From contig NZ_CP016449.1 of assembly GCF_001713375.1 (NCBI RefSeq), forward strand, positions 3,887,501 to 3,951,500: a stretch of DNA of 64,000 nucleotides, written 5' to 3'. Each line of letters starts with the position of its first letter. Within the stretch, counting starts at the first letter, position 1. The DNA is from Hydrogenophaga sp. RAC07. GTDB taxonomy: Bacteria; Pseudomonadota; Gammaproteobacteria; Burkholderiales; Burkholderiaceae_C. A model generated the notes under the pieces. The model saw only the letters and a list, made by a program, of their open reading frames with translations. It had not been told where the DNA came from and made no database searches. A program made the position numbers and the translations under genes. Below are positions 18,892 through 27,640 of the stretch, piece by piece.

Positions 18892-19512
18892 ATGCAACGC
18901 CGCCCCATCATCGCCCTGACCGCCCTGTCTCCGTTTGCCGGCCTGCTGTTGCCCGCCACCGCGCGGGCGGCCGGCGTGGGCCAGGCCGCACCCGACTTCA
19001 CCCTGATGGACACCGCCGGCCAGCCGGTGAAGCTGTCGCAGTTCAAAGGCAAGCCGGTGGTGCTGGAGTGGAACAACCCCGGCTGCCCGTTCGTGAAGAA
19101 GCACTACCAGGGCAACATGCAGGCCCTGCAGAAAGAGGTGACGGCCCAGGGCGGCGTCTGGCTGGCCATCAACTCCACGCGCGACGACAGCGGCGACTAC
19201 ATGACGCCCGCCCAGCTCGGCCGCTGGATGACCGAGCAGAAAGCCAGCCCCACGGCCACGCTGATGGATGAGGACGGCAAGGTCGGCCAGGCCTTTGCGG
19301 CACGCGTCACGCCGCACATGTACATCGTCAACGCGCAGGGCGTGCTGGTGTACGCCGGTGGCATCGACAGCATCGCCTCGGCCCGCGTGGACGACATCCC
19401 CAAGGCCACCAACTACGTGCGCCAGGCCATGGCGGAGATCCAGGCCGGCAAGCCGGTGAGCGTGGCCACAAGCCGCGCCTACGGTTGCTCGGTCAAGTAC
19501 AGCAGCGCCTGA
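18892..19512 (+). CDS. Periplasmic redoxin/thioredoxin-fold protein
   Basis: A 206-residue secreted thioredoxin-fold protein. An N-terminal signal peptide ends near ATARAA (about 26). The redoxin domain begins [29 protein letters not shown] and holds a single active-site cysteine, Cys65, in [13 protein letters not shown] where thioredoxins have CxxC. A second cysteine, Cys199, is close to the C-terminus (YGCSVKY). Two widely spaced cysteines suggest peroxiredoxin-like chemistry or a pair reduced by the DsbD-type protein encoded immediately upstream. The precise activity is not assignable. Confidence 0.82.
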   Translation: MQRRPIIALTALSPFAGLLLPATARAAGVGQAAPDFTLMDTAGQPVKLSQFKGKPVVLEWNNPGCPFVKKHYQGNMQALQKEVTAQGGVWLAINSTRDDSGDYMTPAQLGRWMTEQKASPTATLMDEDGKVGQAFAARVTPHMYIVNAQGVLVYAGGIDSIASARVDDIPKATNYVRQAMAEIQAGKPVSVATSRAYGCSVKYSSA

Positions 19513-19597
19513 ACACGGAGTGCTGTCCCCTTCGTTCAGCGGTGGTTGTCTGAGCCCGGATAATGGTCTGCATCGCAGCCAACCCGCCGGACGCCCC

Positions 19598-20698
19598 ATG
19601 CCCTTTGCCCCCCTGCAGAACGACACCTTCATTCGCGCCTGCCTGCGCCAGTCCACCGACCACACGCCCGTGTGGCTCATGCGCCAGGCGGGTCGGTATC
19701 TGCCCGAGTACTGCGCCACGCGCGCCAAGGCCGGCAGCTTCATGGGGCTGGCGACCAACGTGGACTACGCCACCGAGGTGACCCTGCAGCCGCTGGAACG
19801 TTACGCGCTGGACGCGGCCATCCTGTTCAGCGACATCCTCACCGTGCCCGACGCCATGGGCCTGGGCCTGTCGTTCGCGCTGGGTGAAGGCCCCAAATTT
19901 GCGAAGACCGTGCGCACCGAAGCCGACGTGGACGCGCTGGCCGTGCCCGACATGAACAAGCTGCGCTACGTGTTCGACGCCGTCACCTCCATCCGCAAGG
20001 CCTTGAACGGCCGTGTGCCGCTGATTGGTTTCTCGGGCAGCCCCTGGACACTGGCCTGCTACATGGTCGAAGGCGGCGGTTCGGACGACTACCGCGCGGT
20101 CAAGACGCTCATGTACAGCCGCCCGGACCTGATGCACCGCATCCTGGCCATCAACGCCGACGCGGTGGCGGCCTACCTGAACGCGCAGATCGACGCCGGC
20201 GCGCAAGCCGTGATGGTGTTCGACAGCTGGGGCGGCGTGCTGGCGGATGGCAACTTCCAGGACTTCAGCCTCACCTACACCAAGCGTGTGCTGGCCCAAC
20301 TCAAGCGCGAACACGAGGGTGTGGTGATCCCGCGCATCGTCTTCACCAAAGGTGGCGGCCTGTGGCTCGACGACATGAAGGCGCTGGACTGCCACGCGCT
20401 CGGCCTGGACTGGACCGTGAACCTGGCCAAGGCCCGTGCTCAAGTGGGCGAAGGCCCCAACGGCAAGGCGCTGCAGGGCAACATCGACCCCAACGTGCTG
20501 TTTGCACAGCCCGGGCAGATCGACGCCGAGGTGGCGCGGGTGCTGGAGAGTTTTGGCCCGCCCCACCAGGGCCCGGGCACGGGTGCCACCCACATCTTCA
20601 ACCTCGGTCACGGCATCAGCCAGTACACGCCGCCCGAGCACGTGTCGGCGCTGGTGAACGCTGTGCATTCGCATTCGAAGCGCTTGCGCGCAGCCTGA
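19598..20698 (+). CDS. hemE: Uroporphyrinogen decarboxylase
   Basis: Converts uroporphyrinogen III to coproporphyrinogen III in haem biosynthesis; cytosolic. The 366 residues are close to the usual 350-370. Signatures seen are [15 protein letters not shown] near the N-terminus, with the conserved Arg, the catalytic-Asp region [33 protein letters not shown] and the C-terminal [16 protein letters not shown]. The start ATG at 19598 gives the expected [18 protein letters not shown]; an upstream in-frame start would add 26 unrelated residues. It is followed by a gene-free 469-bp stretch before priA. Confidence 0.95.
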   Translation: MPFAPLQNDTFIRACLRQSTDHTPVWLMRQAGRYLPEYCATRAKAGSFMGLATNVDYATEVTLQPLERYALDAAILFSDILTVPDAMGLGLSFALGEGPKFAKTVRTEADVDALAVPDMNKLRYVFDAVTSIRKALNGRVPLIGFSGSPWTLACYMVEGGGSDDYRAVKTLMYSRPDLMHRILAINADAVAAYLNAQIDAGAQAVMVFDSWGGVLADGNFQDFSLTYTKRVLAQLKREHEGVVIPRIVFTKGGGLWLDDMKALDCHALGLDWTVNLAKARAQVGEGPNGKALQGNIDPNVLFAQPGQIDAEVARVLESFGPPHQGPGTGATHIFNLGHGISQYTPPEHVSALVNAVHSHSKRLRAA

Positions 20699-20885
20699 AA
20701 AACGCGCTCCTCCACTCCCGCGTTGCTCCCCTTTTGGAAGCTTCACCCGCCATCCAGCCGCGGGATACGGCGAGGAACCCAGGGGTTTTCTGGTAGGCCG
20801 AAAGGCGTCATGAATCCGTCATATCCTGGGTTGCAACGGGCCATTAACACAAAAATTGCCGAAAAACGCGCTTGACAAGCTCCAC

Positions 20886-20894
20886 TTATGCACA
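20886..20894 (+). promoter_or_regulatory. DnaA-box-like nonamer TTATGCACA
   Basis: Fits the relaxed DnaA-box consensus TTWTNCACA and overlaps the left arm of the 20890-20904 palindrome. It lies 14 bp downstream of TTGACA, so a bound protein could affect that promoter. The assignment is by sequence only. Confidence 0.4.
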
Positions 20895-21073
20895 AATTTT
20901 GTGCTGCGGTGCGCCATAGGGCGTGAAGCCCAACAACAGCAAAGTGCTCCCGGCATTTACTGCGTAAGTTGTTGATTCATATCGTTTTTGCAAGCTGCTT
21001 TTTTTGAAGGCAGTTTAAGCAAACCCTTGATTCTCAAGGGCTGTGGCACCAGAAAATGAAGCTATCAACAAAG

Positions 21074-21082
21074 TTATCCACA
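21074..21082 (+). promoter_or_regulatory. Consensus DnaA box TTATCCACA upstream of priA
   Basis: An exact match to the high-affinity DnaA box, in the same orientation as the one at 20886 and 86 bp before the priA start. It suggests DnaA binding near a replication-restart gene. A single 9-mer can occur by chance. Confidence 0.5.
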
Positions 21083-21167
21083 GAAAATCTGGATATGTCC
21101 CGATGCTGAGCCAAATCAACGACTTACACCGCATTCCGACAGTTCAACTGAGGAAGAACCGCTAAGC

Positions 21168-23276
21168 ATGGCTTTCTGGCCCAGCGTCGTGGTGGCCACC
21201 CCCGCCCACAGCGGGGTGGGTGCCACCCTGACCTACCGAAGTGAGCTGTCGCTCGCGCCCGGCACGCTGGTGCGGGTGCCGCTGGGCGCGCGCGAGGTGC
21301 TCGGTGTTGTGTGGGACTGCCCGGCCGCACCGCCCGAAGGCCTCGCGCCAGCGCAGACGAAAGACGTGGCCGGTGTGCTCGACGGCCTGCCGCCGCTCAA
21401 CGATCGCTGGCGTCAACTGGTGCAGTTCGCCGCCCGCTACTACCAGCGCAGCCTGGGCGAGGTGGCCCTGGCAGCGCTGCCGCCGCAACTTCGCGATCTG
21501 AGCAATGTGCAGCTGGCGCGCCGGCTCAAACGGCGCGCAGCGACCCGGTCAGAAGCGCCGGACCCACTGGGTGCGGCCGCCGATGGCCACGAGCTCAGCG
21601 ACGAACAACGCCAGGCGCTGGCCGCGTTGGCAAGCGCCCAGGCGCCGGTGCTGCTGTTCGGCGCCACCGGCAGCGGCAAGACCGAGGTGTATCTGCAGGC
21701 CACGCAGCGTGCGTTGGCGGCGCACGCCGACGCGCAGGTGCTGGTGATGGTGCCGGAGATCAACCTCACGCCGCAGCTGGAGGCGCGCTTTCGCGAACGC
21801 TTCGAGCCCCTGTGCGGCGCGGGCGCAGTGGTGTGCCTGCACAGCGGCATGACGCCGGCGCAGCGCCTCTCCAGCTGGCTCGCAGCGCACACCGGCCAGG
21901 CGCGCATCGTGCTGGGCACGCGCATGGCGGTGCTGGCCAGCCTGCCGGGCCTGCGGCTGATCGTGGTGGATGAAGAACACGACCCGAGCTACAAGAGCCA
22001 GGAAGGGGCGCGGTACTCGGCGCGGGATCTGGCGGTGTACCGGGGCAAGGTGGAGACCGAGGCCTTGGGTGCAGACGGACGCTGCCAGGTGGTGCTGGGT
22101 TCGGCCACGCCTTCGCTGGAGAGCTGGCACGCGGCCGACCAGGGCCGCTATCTGAGGCTGGCCATGCCCGCGCGCATCGGCGGCGGTGCGCTGCCGCGCC
22201 TGCGGCTGGTGGACATGAACCACCAGCCCAAGGGCGCCGTGCTGGCACCGCCCCTGATCGCCGCGATGGCCGAGCGCATCGGGCGTGGCGAACAATGCCT
22301 GGTGCTGCTGAACCGGCGGGGTTACGCCCCGGTGCTGGCCTGCCACGACTGCGGCTGGAAGAGCGCCTGCCCGCACTGCAGCGCCTACCGCGTGTTCCAC
22401 AAGCTCGACCGCACGCTGCGCTGCCACCACTGCGGCTTCACCGAACGCGTGCCGCGCGCCTGCCCCGATTGCGGCAACCTCGACATCGCGCCCGTGGGCC
22501 GCGGCACCGAGCAGGTCGAGGAGCAACTCTCGGCGCTGCTGGCGGACGTGAAGCGCCCCGACGGCGCTCCGGCGCGCGTGGCGCGCATGGACGCCGACTC
22601 CACCCGCCTCAAGGGCAGCCTGGAGGTGCAGCTCGCCACCATGCACAGCGGCGAGGTCGATGTGCTGGTGGGCACGCAGATGATCGCCAAGGGACACGAC
22701 TTCCGCCGCATCACGCTGGTGGCCAGCATCAACGCCGACTCGGGTCTGTTTGCCAGCGACTACCGCGCGCCCGAACGCCTGTTTGCCCTGCTCATGCAGG
22801 CCGCAGGCCGCGCCGGGCGGGACGCGGCGCAGAGTGCGGCCAGCGAGATGTGGGTGCAGACCTGGTACCCGCAGCACCCGCTGTTTGCCTCGCTCAAGCA
22901 GCACGACTTCCCCGCGTTTGCACTCACCCAGTTGGCCGAACGGCTGAGCGCCGGCATGCCGCCCTATGGTCACCAGGCCCTGCTGCGCGCCGACGCCCGC
23001 ACCCAGCAGGCGGCGCAGGCTTACCTGAACGCAGCGGCACAGGCCGCCGTGGGCTTGCCGCACTTTGAGGACGTGACGCTGTACCCGGCGGTGCCGCTGA
23101 CCATCCAGCGCGTGGCCAATGTGGAGCGCGCCCAGCTGCTGGTGGAAGCCGCCTCGCGCGGCGCGCTGCAGCGTTTTCTGTCGGCGTGGCAGCCCGTGCT
23201 GCTGGCCAGCCGCAGCCTGCCCGAGGCGCGCGGCCTGGTCCGTTTTGCGGTGGATGTGGACCCGCTGGTGATCTGA
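21168..23276 (+). CDS. priA: Primosomal replication restart helicase PriA
   Basis: 3'-to-5' superfamily 2 DNA helicase that recognises abandoned forks and reloads the replisome. The 702 residues match the family size. The N-terminal DNA-binding domain (about 1-105) is followed by Walker A FGATGSGKTEVYL with Lys171 and the DEAH-type box VVDEEHD. Zinc-binding cysteine pairs lie near 392-440 (CHDCGWKSACPHC, CHHCGFTERVPRACPDC), and helicase motifs V and VI (GTQMIAKGHDF, QAAGRAGRD) come later. All eight zinc cysteines appear present. The start ATG at 21168 has a GAGGAAG-type Shine-Dalgarno region 11 bp upstream. Confidence 0.95.
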   Translation: MAFWPSVVVATPAHSGVGATLTYRSELSLAPGTLVRVPLGAREVLGVVWDCPAAPPEGLAPAQTKDVAGVLDGLPPLNDRWRQLVQFAARYYQRSLGEVALAALPPQLRDLSNVQLARRLKRRAATRSEAPDPLGAAADGHELSDEQRQALAALASAQAPVLLFGATGSGKTEVYLQATQRALAAHADAQVLVMVPEINLTPQLEARFRERFEPLCGAGAVVCLHSGMTPAQRLSSWLAAHTGQARIVLGTRMAVLASLPGLRLIVVDEEHDPSYKSQEGARYSARDLAVYRGKVETEALGADGRCQVVLGSATPSLESWHAADQGRYLRLAMPARIGGGALPRLRLVDMNHQPKGAVLAPPLIAAMAERIGRGEQCLVLLNRRGYAPVLACHDCGWKSACPHCSAYRVFHKLDRTLRCHHCGFTERVPRACPDCGNLDIAPVGRGTEQVEEQLSALLADVKRPDGAPARVARMDADSTRLKGSLEVQLATMHSGEVDVLVGTQMIAKGHDFRRITLVASINADSGLFASDYRAPERLFALLMQAAGRAGRDAAQSAASEMWVQTWYPQHPLFASLKQHDFPAFALTQLAERLSAGMPPYGHQALLRADARTQQAAQAYLNAAAQAAVGLPHFEDVTLYPAVPLTIQRVANVERAQLLVEAASRGALQRFLSAWQPVLLASRSLPEARGLVRFAVDVDPLVI

Positions 23277-23285
23277 GCCCCGGCG

Positions 23286-23699
23286 TCAGGCGGCGATCTT
23301 TTCCACGGCGGGCCAGAGCTGCTCGACCGTCTGGATCACGTCGCGCAGTTTGAAGGGTTGCAGCAGGAACCGGCGGACGTCCAGCTCCTTCAGCCGCTTG
23401 AGCATGGCGGCATCGCAGGAGGGCGCCATCACCGCGACAGGGATACTGGCTTCGCAACGGAAGTCGCCGCCACGCAATCGGCCCAGGAGGCCCAGCGCAG
23501 CGTCGGGGTCGGCGAGGGACAGCATCAAGCCGTCGGCCTTGCTGGTCTGCAACCATTGTTCACCCATCGCCAGGTTGGTCGCCTGATGCATGCGGACGAT
23601 ATCCAGCTCCCGACACACGGAAGCCACCGTGCTGCGCACCAGTCCGTCTGACTCGATCAGCAACACATGGATGCGGGTTGCATCGACAGGCGCGCTCAC
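23286..23699 (-). CDS. Degenerate receiver-domain protein (pseudo-receiver)
   Basis: A 137-residue single-domain protein with the length and secondary-structure pattern of a response-regulator receiver (IHVLLIESDGLVRSTVASVC at the start, RRFLLQPFKLRDVIQTVEQL at the end). The phosphorylatable Asp is missing: the strand-3 segment reads ADGLMLSLADPDAA. The conserved Lys before Pro-Phe is Gln (LLQPF). It therefore probably does not work by ordinary phosphorylation. The GTG start overlaps the stop of the GAF-domain gene by 4 bp, so the two are co-translated and probably function together. Confidence 0.72.
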   Translation of the reverse strand: MSAPVDATRIHVLLIESDGLVRSTVASVCRELDIVRMHQATNLAMGEQWLQTSKADGLMLSLADPDAALGLLGRLRGGDFRCEASIPVAVMAPSCDAAMLKRLKELDVRRFLLQPFKLRDVIQTVEQLWPAVEKIAA

Positions 23700-24196
23700 G
23701 TCAGGGCCTCCTCGCGGCGGAACATTTCCTCCACCACCAGGTCGCGCAGCCCACCCAGAATGGCCACATCGAGCTTGTCGAACGGCCGCGGACGCCGGTC
23801 CATGATGCAGAAGGTGCCCACGATCTGGCCATAGGGCAGACGCAGCAACGCGCCCGCGTAGAACCGCACATAGGGCTCGCCGATCACCATCGGGTTGTCT
23901 TCAAAACGCGGGTCTTTCAGGGCGTCGTGCACCACCAGCGTCTCGGACATGGTGATCGCATGTCCACAGAACGAGATGTCTCGCGAGGTCTCGCACATGT
24001 CCATGCCGAAACTCGACTTGAACCACTGCCGGTCGCGATCCACGAGCGAGACCAGGGCCATGGGCACGTCGAATTCCTTCGCGGCAAACGCCGAGATGCG
24101 GTCAAAGCGCTCCTCGGGCGGCGTGTCCAGGATCAGCAGATCCCGCAGGGCCTGAAGGCGCTGCTTCTCGTTGTGGGGCAAGGGGGCCAGGATCAT
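23696..24196 (-). CDS. GAF-domain protein
   Basis: A 166-residue cytosolic protein consisting almost only of one GAF domain (about 25-160). It starts with the phrase often seen in GAF sensor proteins, NEKQRLQALRDLLILDTPPEERFDRI, and contains DRQWFKSSFGMDMCETSRDISFCGHAI and GQIVGTFCIMDRRPR. Such domains bind small ligands or chromophores or serve in dimerisation. No catalytic output domain is attached. It overlaps the downstream pseudo-receiver gene by 4 bp (GTGA). The signal and output are unknown. Confidence 0.78.
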   Translation of the reverse strand: MILAPLPHNEKQRLQALRDLLILDTPPEERFDRISAFAAKEFDVPMALVSLVDRDRQWFKSSFGMDMCETSRDISFCGHAITMSETLVVHDALKDPRFEDNPMVIGEPYVRFYAGALLRLPYGQIVGTFCIMDRRPRPFDKLDVAILGGLRDLVVEEMFRREEALT

Positions 24197-24235
24197 GAGG
24201 TTCTCCGGGCGCGTGGCCGGATGAGACTTCAGCCG

Positions 24236-24256
24236 AACAACAGACCCTCTGTTGTT
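24236..24256. repeat. 9-bp perfect hairpin between the AEC transporter and GAF genes
   Basis: AACAACAGA (24236-24244), a loop of CCC, and TCTGTTGTT (24248-24256). It lies 43 bp after the AEC stop and 40 bp before the GAF start, with no T-tract on the minus strand. A weak terminator or an operator for the GAF gene are both possible. Confidence 0.45.
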
Positions 24257-24298
24257 GTTCGTATCGACCCTTCTGCCGAAAAATTGAACCCAGACACC

Positions 24299-25261
24299 TC
24301 AGGTCATCAGGGACACAGCGGCCGAGAACGTGAAGAAGGCCGCGGCAGTCGTCACCAGGATGATGCGGGCGATGCGCCCGTTGTCCGCGCCGAAGCGCTC
24401 GGCCAGCAGGGAAACATTGCTCGCGCTTGGCAAGGCCGCCACCAGCACCATCACCGTGAGCGCCGCTGGTGAGAGCGGCACACCGAGCTGGATCGCTGCG
24501 GAACCGACCGCCAGCACCAGCAGCGGATGCAGCAGCAGTTTCATCACCACCACCGGCACATAGTCCAACATCGGCATCGGGTGGTTGGACCGCATCTGCG
24601 CGCGCGCCAGCACCGCACCGATGGTGAACAGCGCCACCGGCGAGGCCGCATCGGCGAGCAGCCACACGGTCTGCTCGACCGGCTTGGGCAAGGTGAATGC
24701 CCACGCCGAAGCCACCGCTCCAAGAATGATGGCCCAGGGCATCGGGTTGGCGACCACGCCGCGCAGCGCCTTCCTGCCCGCGTCCAGCATGGCCTGCCGC
24801 CCATGCCCTTCGGCTTCGTCCAGTCTCGAGAGCGCGATGCACAGCGAGCTGGTGACCACCATGTCGACCAGGATCGTCACGATCGCCGTCCCCGCTGCCT
24901 GCGGACCCAGCAAGGCCGCCAGCAGCGGCACGCCCATGAAGCCGGTGTTGGGAAAGGCCGCCACCAGCGCGCCGAGCGAGGCGTCGTTCCACCGGATGCG
25001 CTGGTTCAGCGTCATCGCCACGGCGAACGCCACCATCACCAGGGCGCACAGGACGTACACGCCCACCACCGACGCATCGAGCAGGCTGGCGATCGGCGTG
25101 GTGGAGCCGAATCGGTAAAGCAGGCAGGGCAGCGCAAAGTACAGCACGAAGCCGTTGAGGCCGGGAATCGCCTCCAGCGGCAACATGCTTCGCCGAGCGG
25201 CCCAAAAACCGGCGAGCACCAGCGCAAAAAACGGGAATGTGACGAGCAGGATGTTGAGCAC
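24299..25261 (-). CDS. AEC (auxin efflux carrier) family transporter
   Basis: A 320-residue inner-membrane permease with about ten helices. Visible landmarks are LNGFVLYFALPCLLYRFG near 40, GALVAAFPNTGFMGVPLLAALLG near 100 with the family's N-TGF/M-GVP motif, and SNVSLLAERFGAD near the end. Bacterial members carry out malate/malonate or other carboxylate efflux. The GTG at 25261 is chosen because the hydrophobic N-terminus starts there (VLNILLVTFPFFALVLAGF); an ATG 32 codons upstream would add an arginine-rich, non-family leader. It stands alone, convergent with nothing and divergent from the rep side. Confidence 0.85.
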   Translation of the reverse strand: MLNILLVTFPFFALVLAGFWAARRSMLPLEAIPGLNGFVLYFALPCLLYRFGSTTPIASLLDASVVGVYVLCALVMVAFAVAMTLNQRIRWNDASLGALVAAFPNTGFMGVPLLAALLGPQAAGTAIVTILVDMVVTSSLCIALSRLDEAEGHGRQAMLDAGRKALRGVVANPMPWAIILGAVASAWAFTLPKPVEQTVWLLADAASPVALFTIGAVLARAQMRSNHPMPMLDYVPVVVMKLLLHPLLVLAVGSAAIQLGVPLSPAALTVMVLVAALPSASNVSLLAERFGADNGRIARIILVTTAAAFFTFSAAVSLMT

Positions 25262-25307
25262 GGGGGCGATTGTCTCAGTTGCCGCAACGCTCCTGCGCAG
25301 AAGCGGC

Positions 25308-25439
25308 CTACGCCGTCCATTCGGCCAGGCACAGGAACTGCGGCCGCTCGTCGACACCGCCGGCGGCCACCAGCGCCTGGCTGAACGCCCGCAGGTGGTT
25401 GCGGGACCCGCAGAGCGGGTTGTCGCACACCCGAATCAT
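25308..25439 (-). CDS. Small cysteine-containing ORF (43 aa), unknown
   Basis: Starts MIRVCDNPLCGSRNHLRAFS and ends LCLAEWTA at a stop. The cysteines are CDNPLC near the start and one near the end, a pattern seen in tiny zinc-binding or redox peptides. It fills the gap between the AEC transporter start and rep and reads away from rep. No family is recognised. The codon pattern looks protein-like (GC-rich third positions), but such frames also arise by chance in this genome. Confidence 0.4.
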   Translation of the reverse strand: MIRVCDNPLCGSRNHLRAFSQALVAAGGVDERPQFLCLAEWTA

Positions 25440-25549
25440 GGCCCGGGGGCCCTGCGGTCCCGTGGAGGGCGGTCGGTATGATCCAGCGTTCCCCCATCGC
25501 ACCGTTCCTGGCCGCCCCACTGGCCCATCCAGGCACCCACCCCACACCC

Positions 25550-27640
25550 ATGTCAGCCCACACAGGCTCCGGCCTGAACCTCGCCCAACTCGAAGCCGTG
25601 AACCACCTGGGCGGGCCCTGTCTGGTGCTGGCCGGTGCCGGTTCGGGCAAAACGCGTGTGATCACGCACAAGATCGGCCGGCTGATCCAGGCGGGGCTGG
25701 CCGCGGACCGCATCGCCGCCATCACCTTCACCAACAAGGCCGCCGCCGAAATGCGCGAACGCGCCAAACAGCTGGTGGGGCGCGACGCCAAAAAAGTGCT
25801 GATCTGCACCTTTCATGCGCTGGGCGTGCGCCTGCTGCGCGAAGACGGCACGGCACTCGGTTTGAAGAAGCAGTTCTCCATCCTCGACACCGACGACATC
25901 ACCAGCCTGCTCAAGGACTGCGGCGGCACCAACGACGCGGCCACCGCACGCGGCTGGCAGTGGGCCATCAGCGCCTTGAAGAGTGCGGGGCTGAATTCGG
26001 CGCAGGCGCTGGCGCAGGCCAAGGACGAAAACGAGCGCGTGACCGCGACCATCATGGGTCGCTACGAGGAGCGCCTCACCGCCTACCAGAGCGTGGATTT
26101 CGACGACCTGATCTCGCTGCCCCTCAAGCTGCTGACCGAACACCTCGATGTGCGCGAACGCTGGCAGAAAAAGATGGGCCATGTGCTGGTGGACGAGTAC
26201 CAGGACACCAACGCCACGCAGTACGAGTTGCTCAAGCTGCTGGTGGGTGAGCGCGCGCGCTTCACCGCGGTGGGCGACGACGACCAGTCCATCTACGGCT
26301 GGCGCGGCGCCACGCTGGACAACCTGAAAAGGTTGCCCATGGACTTTCCCGAACTCAAGGTCATCAAGCTGGAGCAGAACTACCGCTCCACCAGCGCGAT
26401 CCTGCGCGCGGCCAACAACGTGATCGGGCCCAACCCCAAGCTGTTCCCCAAAACGCTGTGGAGCGACCTGGGCGAGGGCGAGCCGGTGCGCGTGGTGGAC
26501 GCCGACAACGAAGACCACGAGGCCGAACGCGCCGTGGCGCGCATCCAGAGCCTGCGCTCGAATTCGCAGCACAAGGAATTCCGCGACTTCGCCATCCTCT
26601 ACCGCGCCAACCACATGGCGCGCTCGTTCGAGCAGTCGCTGCGCCGCGCGCAGATTCCCTACAAGGTCTCGGGCGGCCAGAGCTTCTTCGACAAGGCCGA
26701 GATCCGCGACCTCTGTGCCTGGCTGCGCCTGCTGGTCAACAACGACGACGACCCGGCGTTTCTGCGCTCGGCCACCACGCCCAAACGCGGCATCGGCCAC
26801 ACGACCTTGCAGGCGCTGGGCAGCTTCGCCACGCAATACAAGCTGAGCTTGTTTGAAGCGCTGTTCGCCAACTCGCTGAGCACCGCCCTGCCCGCACGCG
26901 CCGTGGCCACGCTGCACGAGTTCGGCCGCGCGGTCAACGACCTCGAGTACCGCGCCAGACACACCGTGGGTCACGAGGCCGCGCGCGCCTTCCTCACCGA
27001 ATGGCTCAAGGACATCGCGTACGAAAAACACCTGTACGACAGCGAGGACAACGAGAAGGTGGCGGCCGCGCGCTGGACCAACGTGATGGACTTCTGCGAC
27101 TGGGTCGCCGGGCGCTGCGGCGGCCAGATCGAAGACGAAGCGGGCGTGCAGGTGGAGGCCGAGCGCAAGAGCCTGATGGAAGTGGTGCAGACCATTGCCC
27201 TGCTCTCCACCCTCTCCGAACGCGAGAAGGACCAGAACGTGGTGACGCTGTCCACCCTGCACGCCTCCAAGGGCCTGGAGTGGCCGCACGTGATGCTGGT
27301 CGGCGTGAACGAAGGTCTGTTGCCTTTCAAGATGGACGAAGAACCCGGCCAGAGCGACGCCGCCGTGGAGAACATGGCGCAACGCCTGCAGGAAGAACGC
27401 CGCCTGATGTACGTGGGCATCACGCGCGCGCAGCGCACGCTGGCTGTGAGCTGGCTCAAACGCCGCAAGAAGGGCCGCGAAAGCATCCCGGGCCAGGCCA
27501 GCCGCTTCATCCAGGAAATGGGGCTGGACCAGGCCACCACCAAGGAAGACCCGCGCGAAAAACTGCGCGCGCTGCGCGCCGAGTTCGCACAACGAGCCAC
27601 CGACCAGGCCGCGCAAAAAGCGGCCGACACCGCACCATGA
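25550..27640 (+). CDS. rep: ATP-dependent DNA helicase Rep
   Basis: A 696-residue superfamily 1A 3'-to-5' helicase that clears obstacles ahead of replication forks. Walker A is GAGSGKT with Lys34. Motif Ia TFTNKAAAEMRER, the Walker B region VDEYQDTNATQYELLKLL (typical of Rep rather than UvrD), motif III GDDDQSIYGWRGA, QNYRSTSAIL and motifs V-VI LSTLHASKGLEW and RRLMYVGITRAQRTL follow. The ATG at 25550 is preferred because relatives begin a few residues before LNLAQLEAV; an in-frame ATG 24 codons upstream looks non-coding. Its stop overlaps the next gene's ATG (ATGA). Confidence 0.92.
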   Translation: MSAHTGSGLNLAQLEAVNHLGGPCLVLAGAGSGKTRVITHKIGRLIQAGLAADRIAAITFTNKAAAEMRERAKQLVGRDAKKVLICTFHALGVRLLREDGTALGLKKQFSILDTDDITSLLKDCGGTNDAATARGWQWAISALKSAGLNSAQALAQAKDENERVTATIMGRYEERLTAYQSVDFDDLISLPLKLLTEHLDVRERWQKKMGHVLVDEYQDTNATQYELLKLLVGERARFTAVGDDDQSIYGWRGATLDNLKRLPMDFPELKVIKLEQNYRSTSAILRAANNVIGPNPKLFPKTLWSDLGEGEPVRVVDADNEDHEAERAVARIQSLRSNSQHKEFRDFAILYRANHMARSFEQSLRRAQIPYKVSGGQSFFDKAEIRDLCAWLRLLVNNDDDPAFLRSATTPKRGIGHTTLQALGSFATQYKLSLFEALFANSLSTALPARAVATLHEFGRAVNDLEYRARHTVGHEAARAFLTEWLKDIAYEKHLYDSEDNEKVAAARWTNVMDFCDWVAGRCGGQIEDEAGVQVEAERKSLMEVVQTIALLSTLSEREKDQNVVTLSTLHASKGLEWPHVMLVGVNEGLLPFKMDEEPGQSDAAVENMAQRLQEERRLMYVGITRAQRTLAVSWLKRRKKGRESIPGQASRFIQEMGLDQATTKEDPREKLRALRAEFAQRATDQAAQKAADTAP

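Larger units (their letters stand above)
20699..21167. other. Gene-free AT-richer interval between hemE and priA
   Basis: I find no credible reading frame in this stretch, which is distinctly less GC-rich than its surroundings. It holds a TTGACA hexamer (20872-20877), a 15-bp palindrome GCACAAA-T-TTTGTGC (20890-20904), the hairpin CCCTTGA-TTC-TCAAGGG (21024-21040) and two DnaA-box-like nonamers listed separately. A small RNA or a replication-linked control site for priA are both possible. Confidence 0.6.

Noticed and set aside
20699..21167. Chromosomal replication origin in the hemE-priA gap
   Set aside because: Only two DnaA-box-like nonamers are present and neither dnaA/dnaN/gyrB nor other origin-linked genes are nearby.
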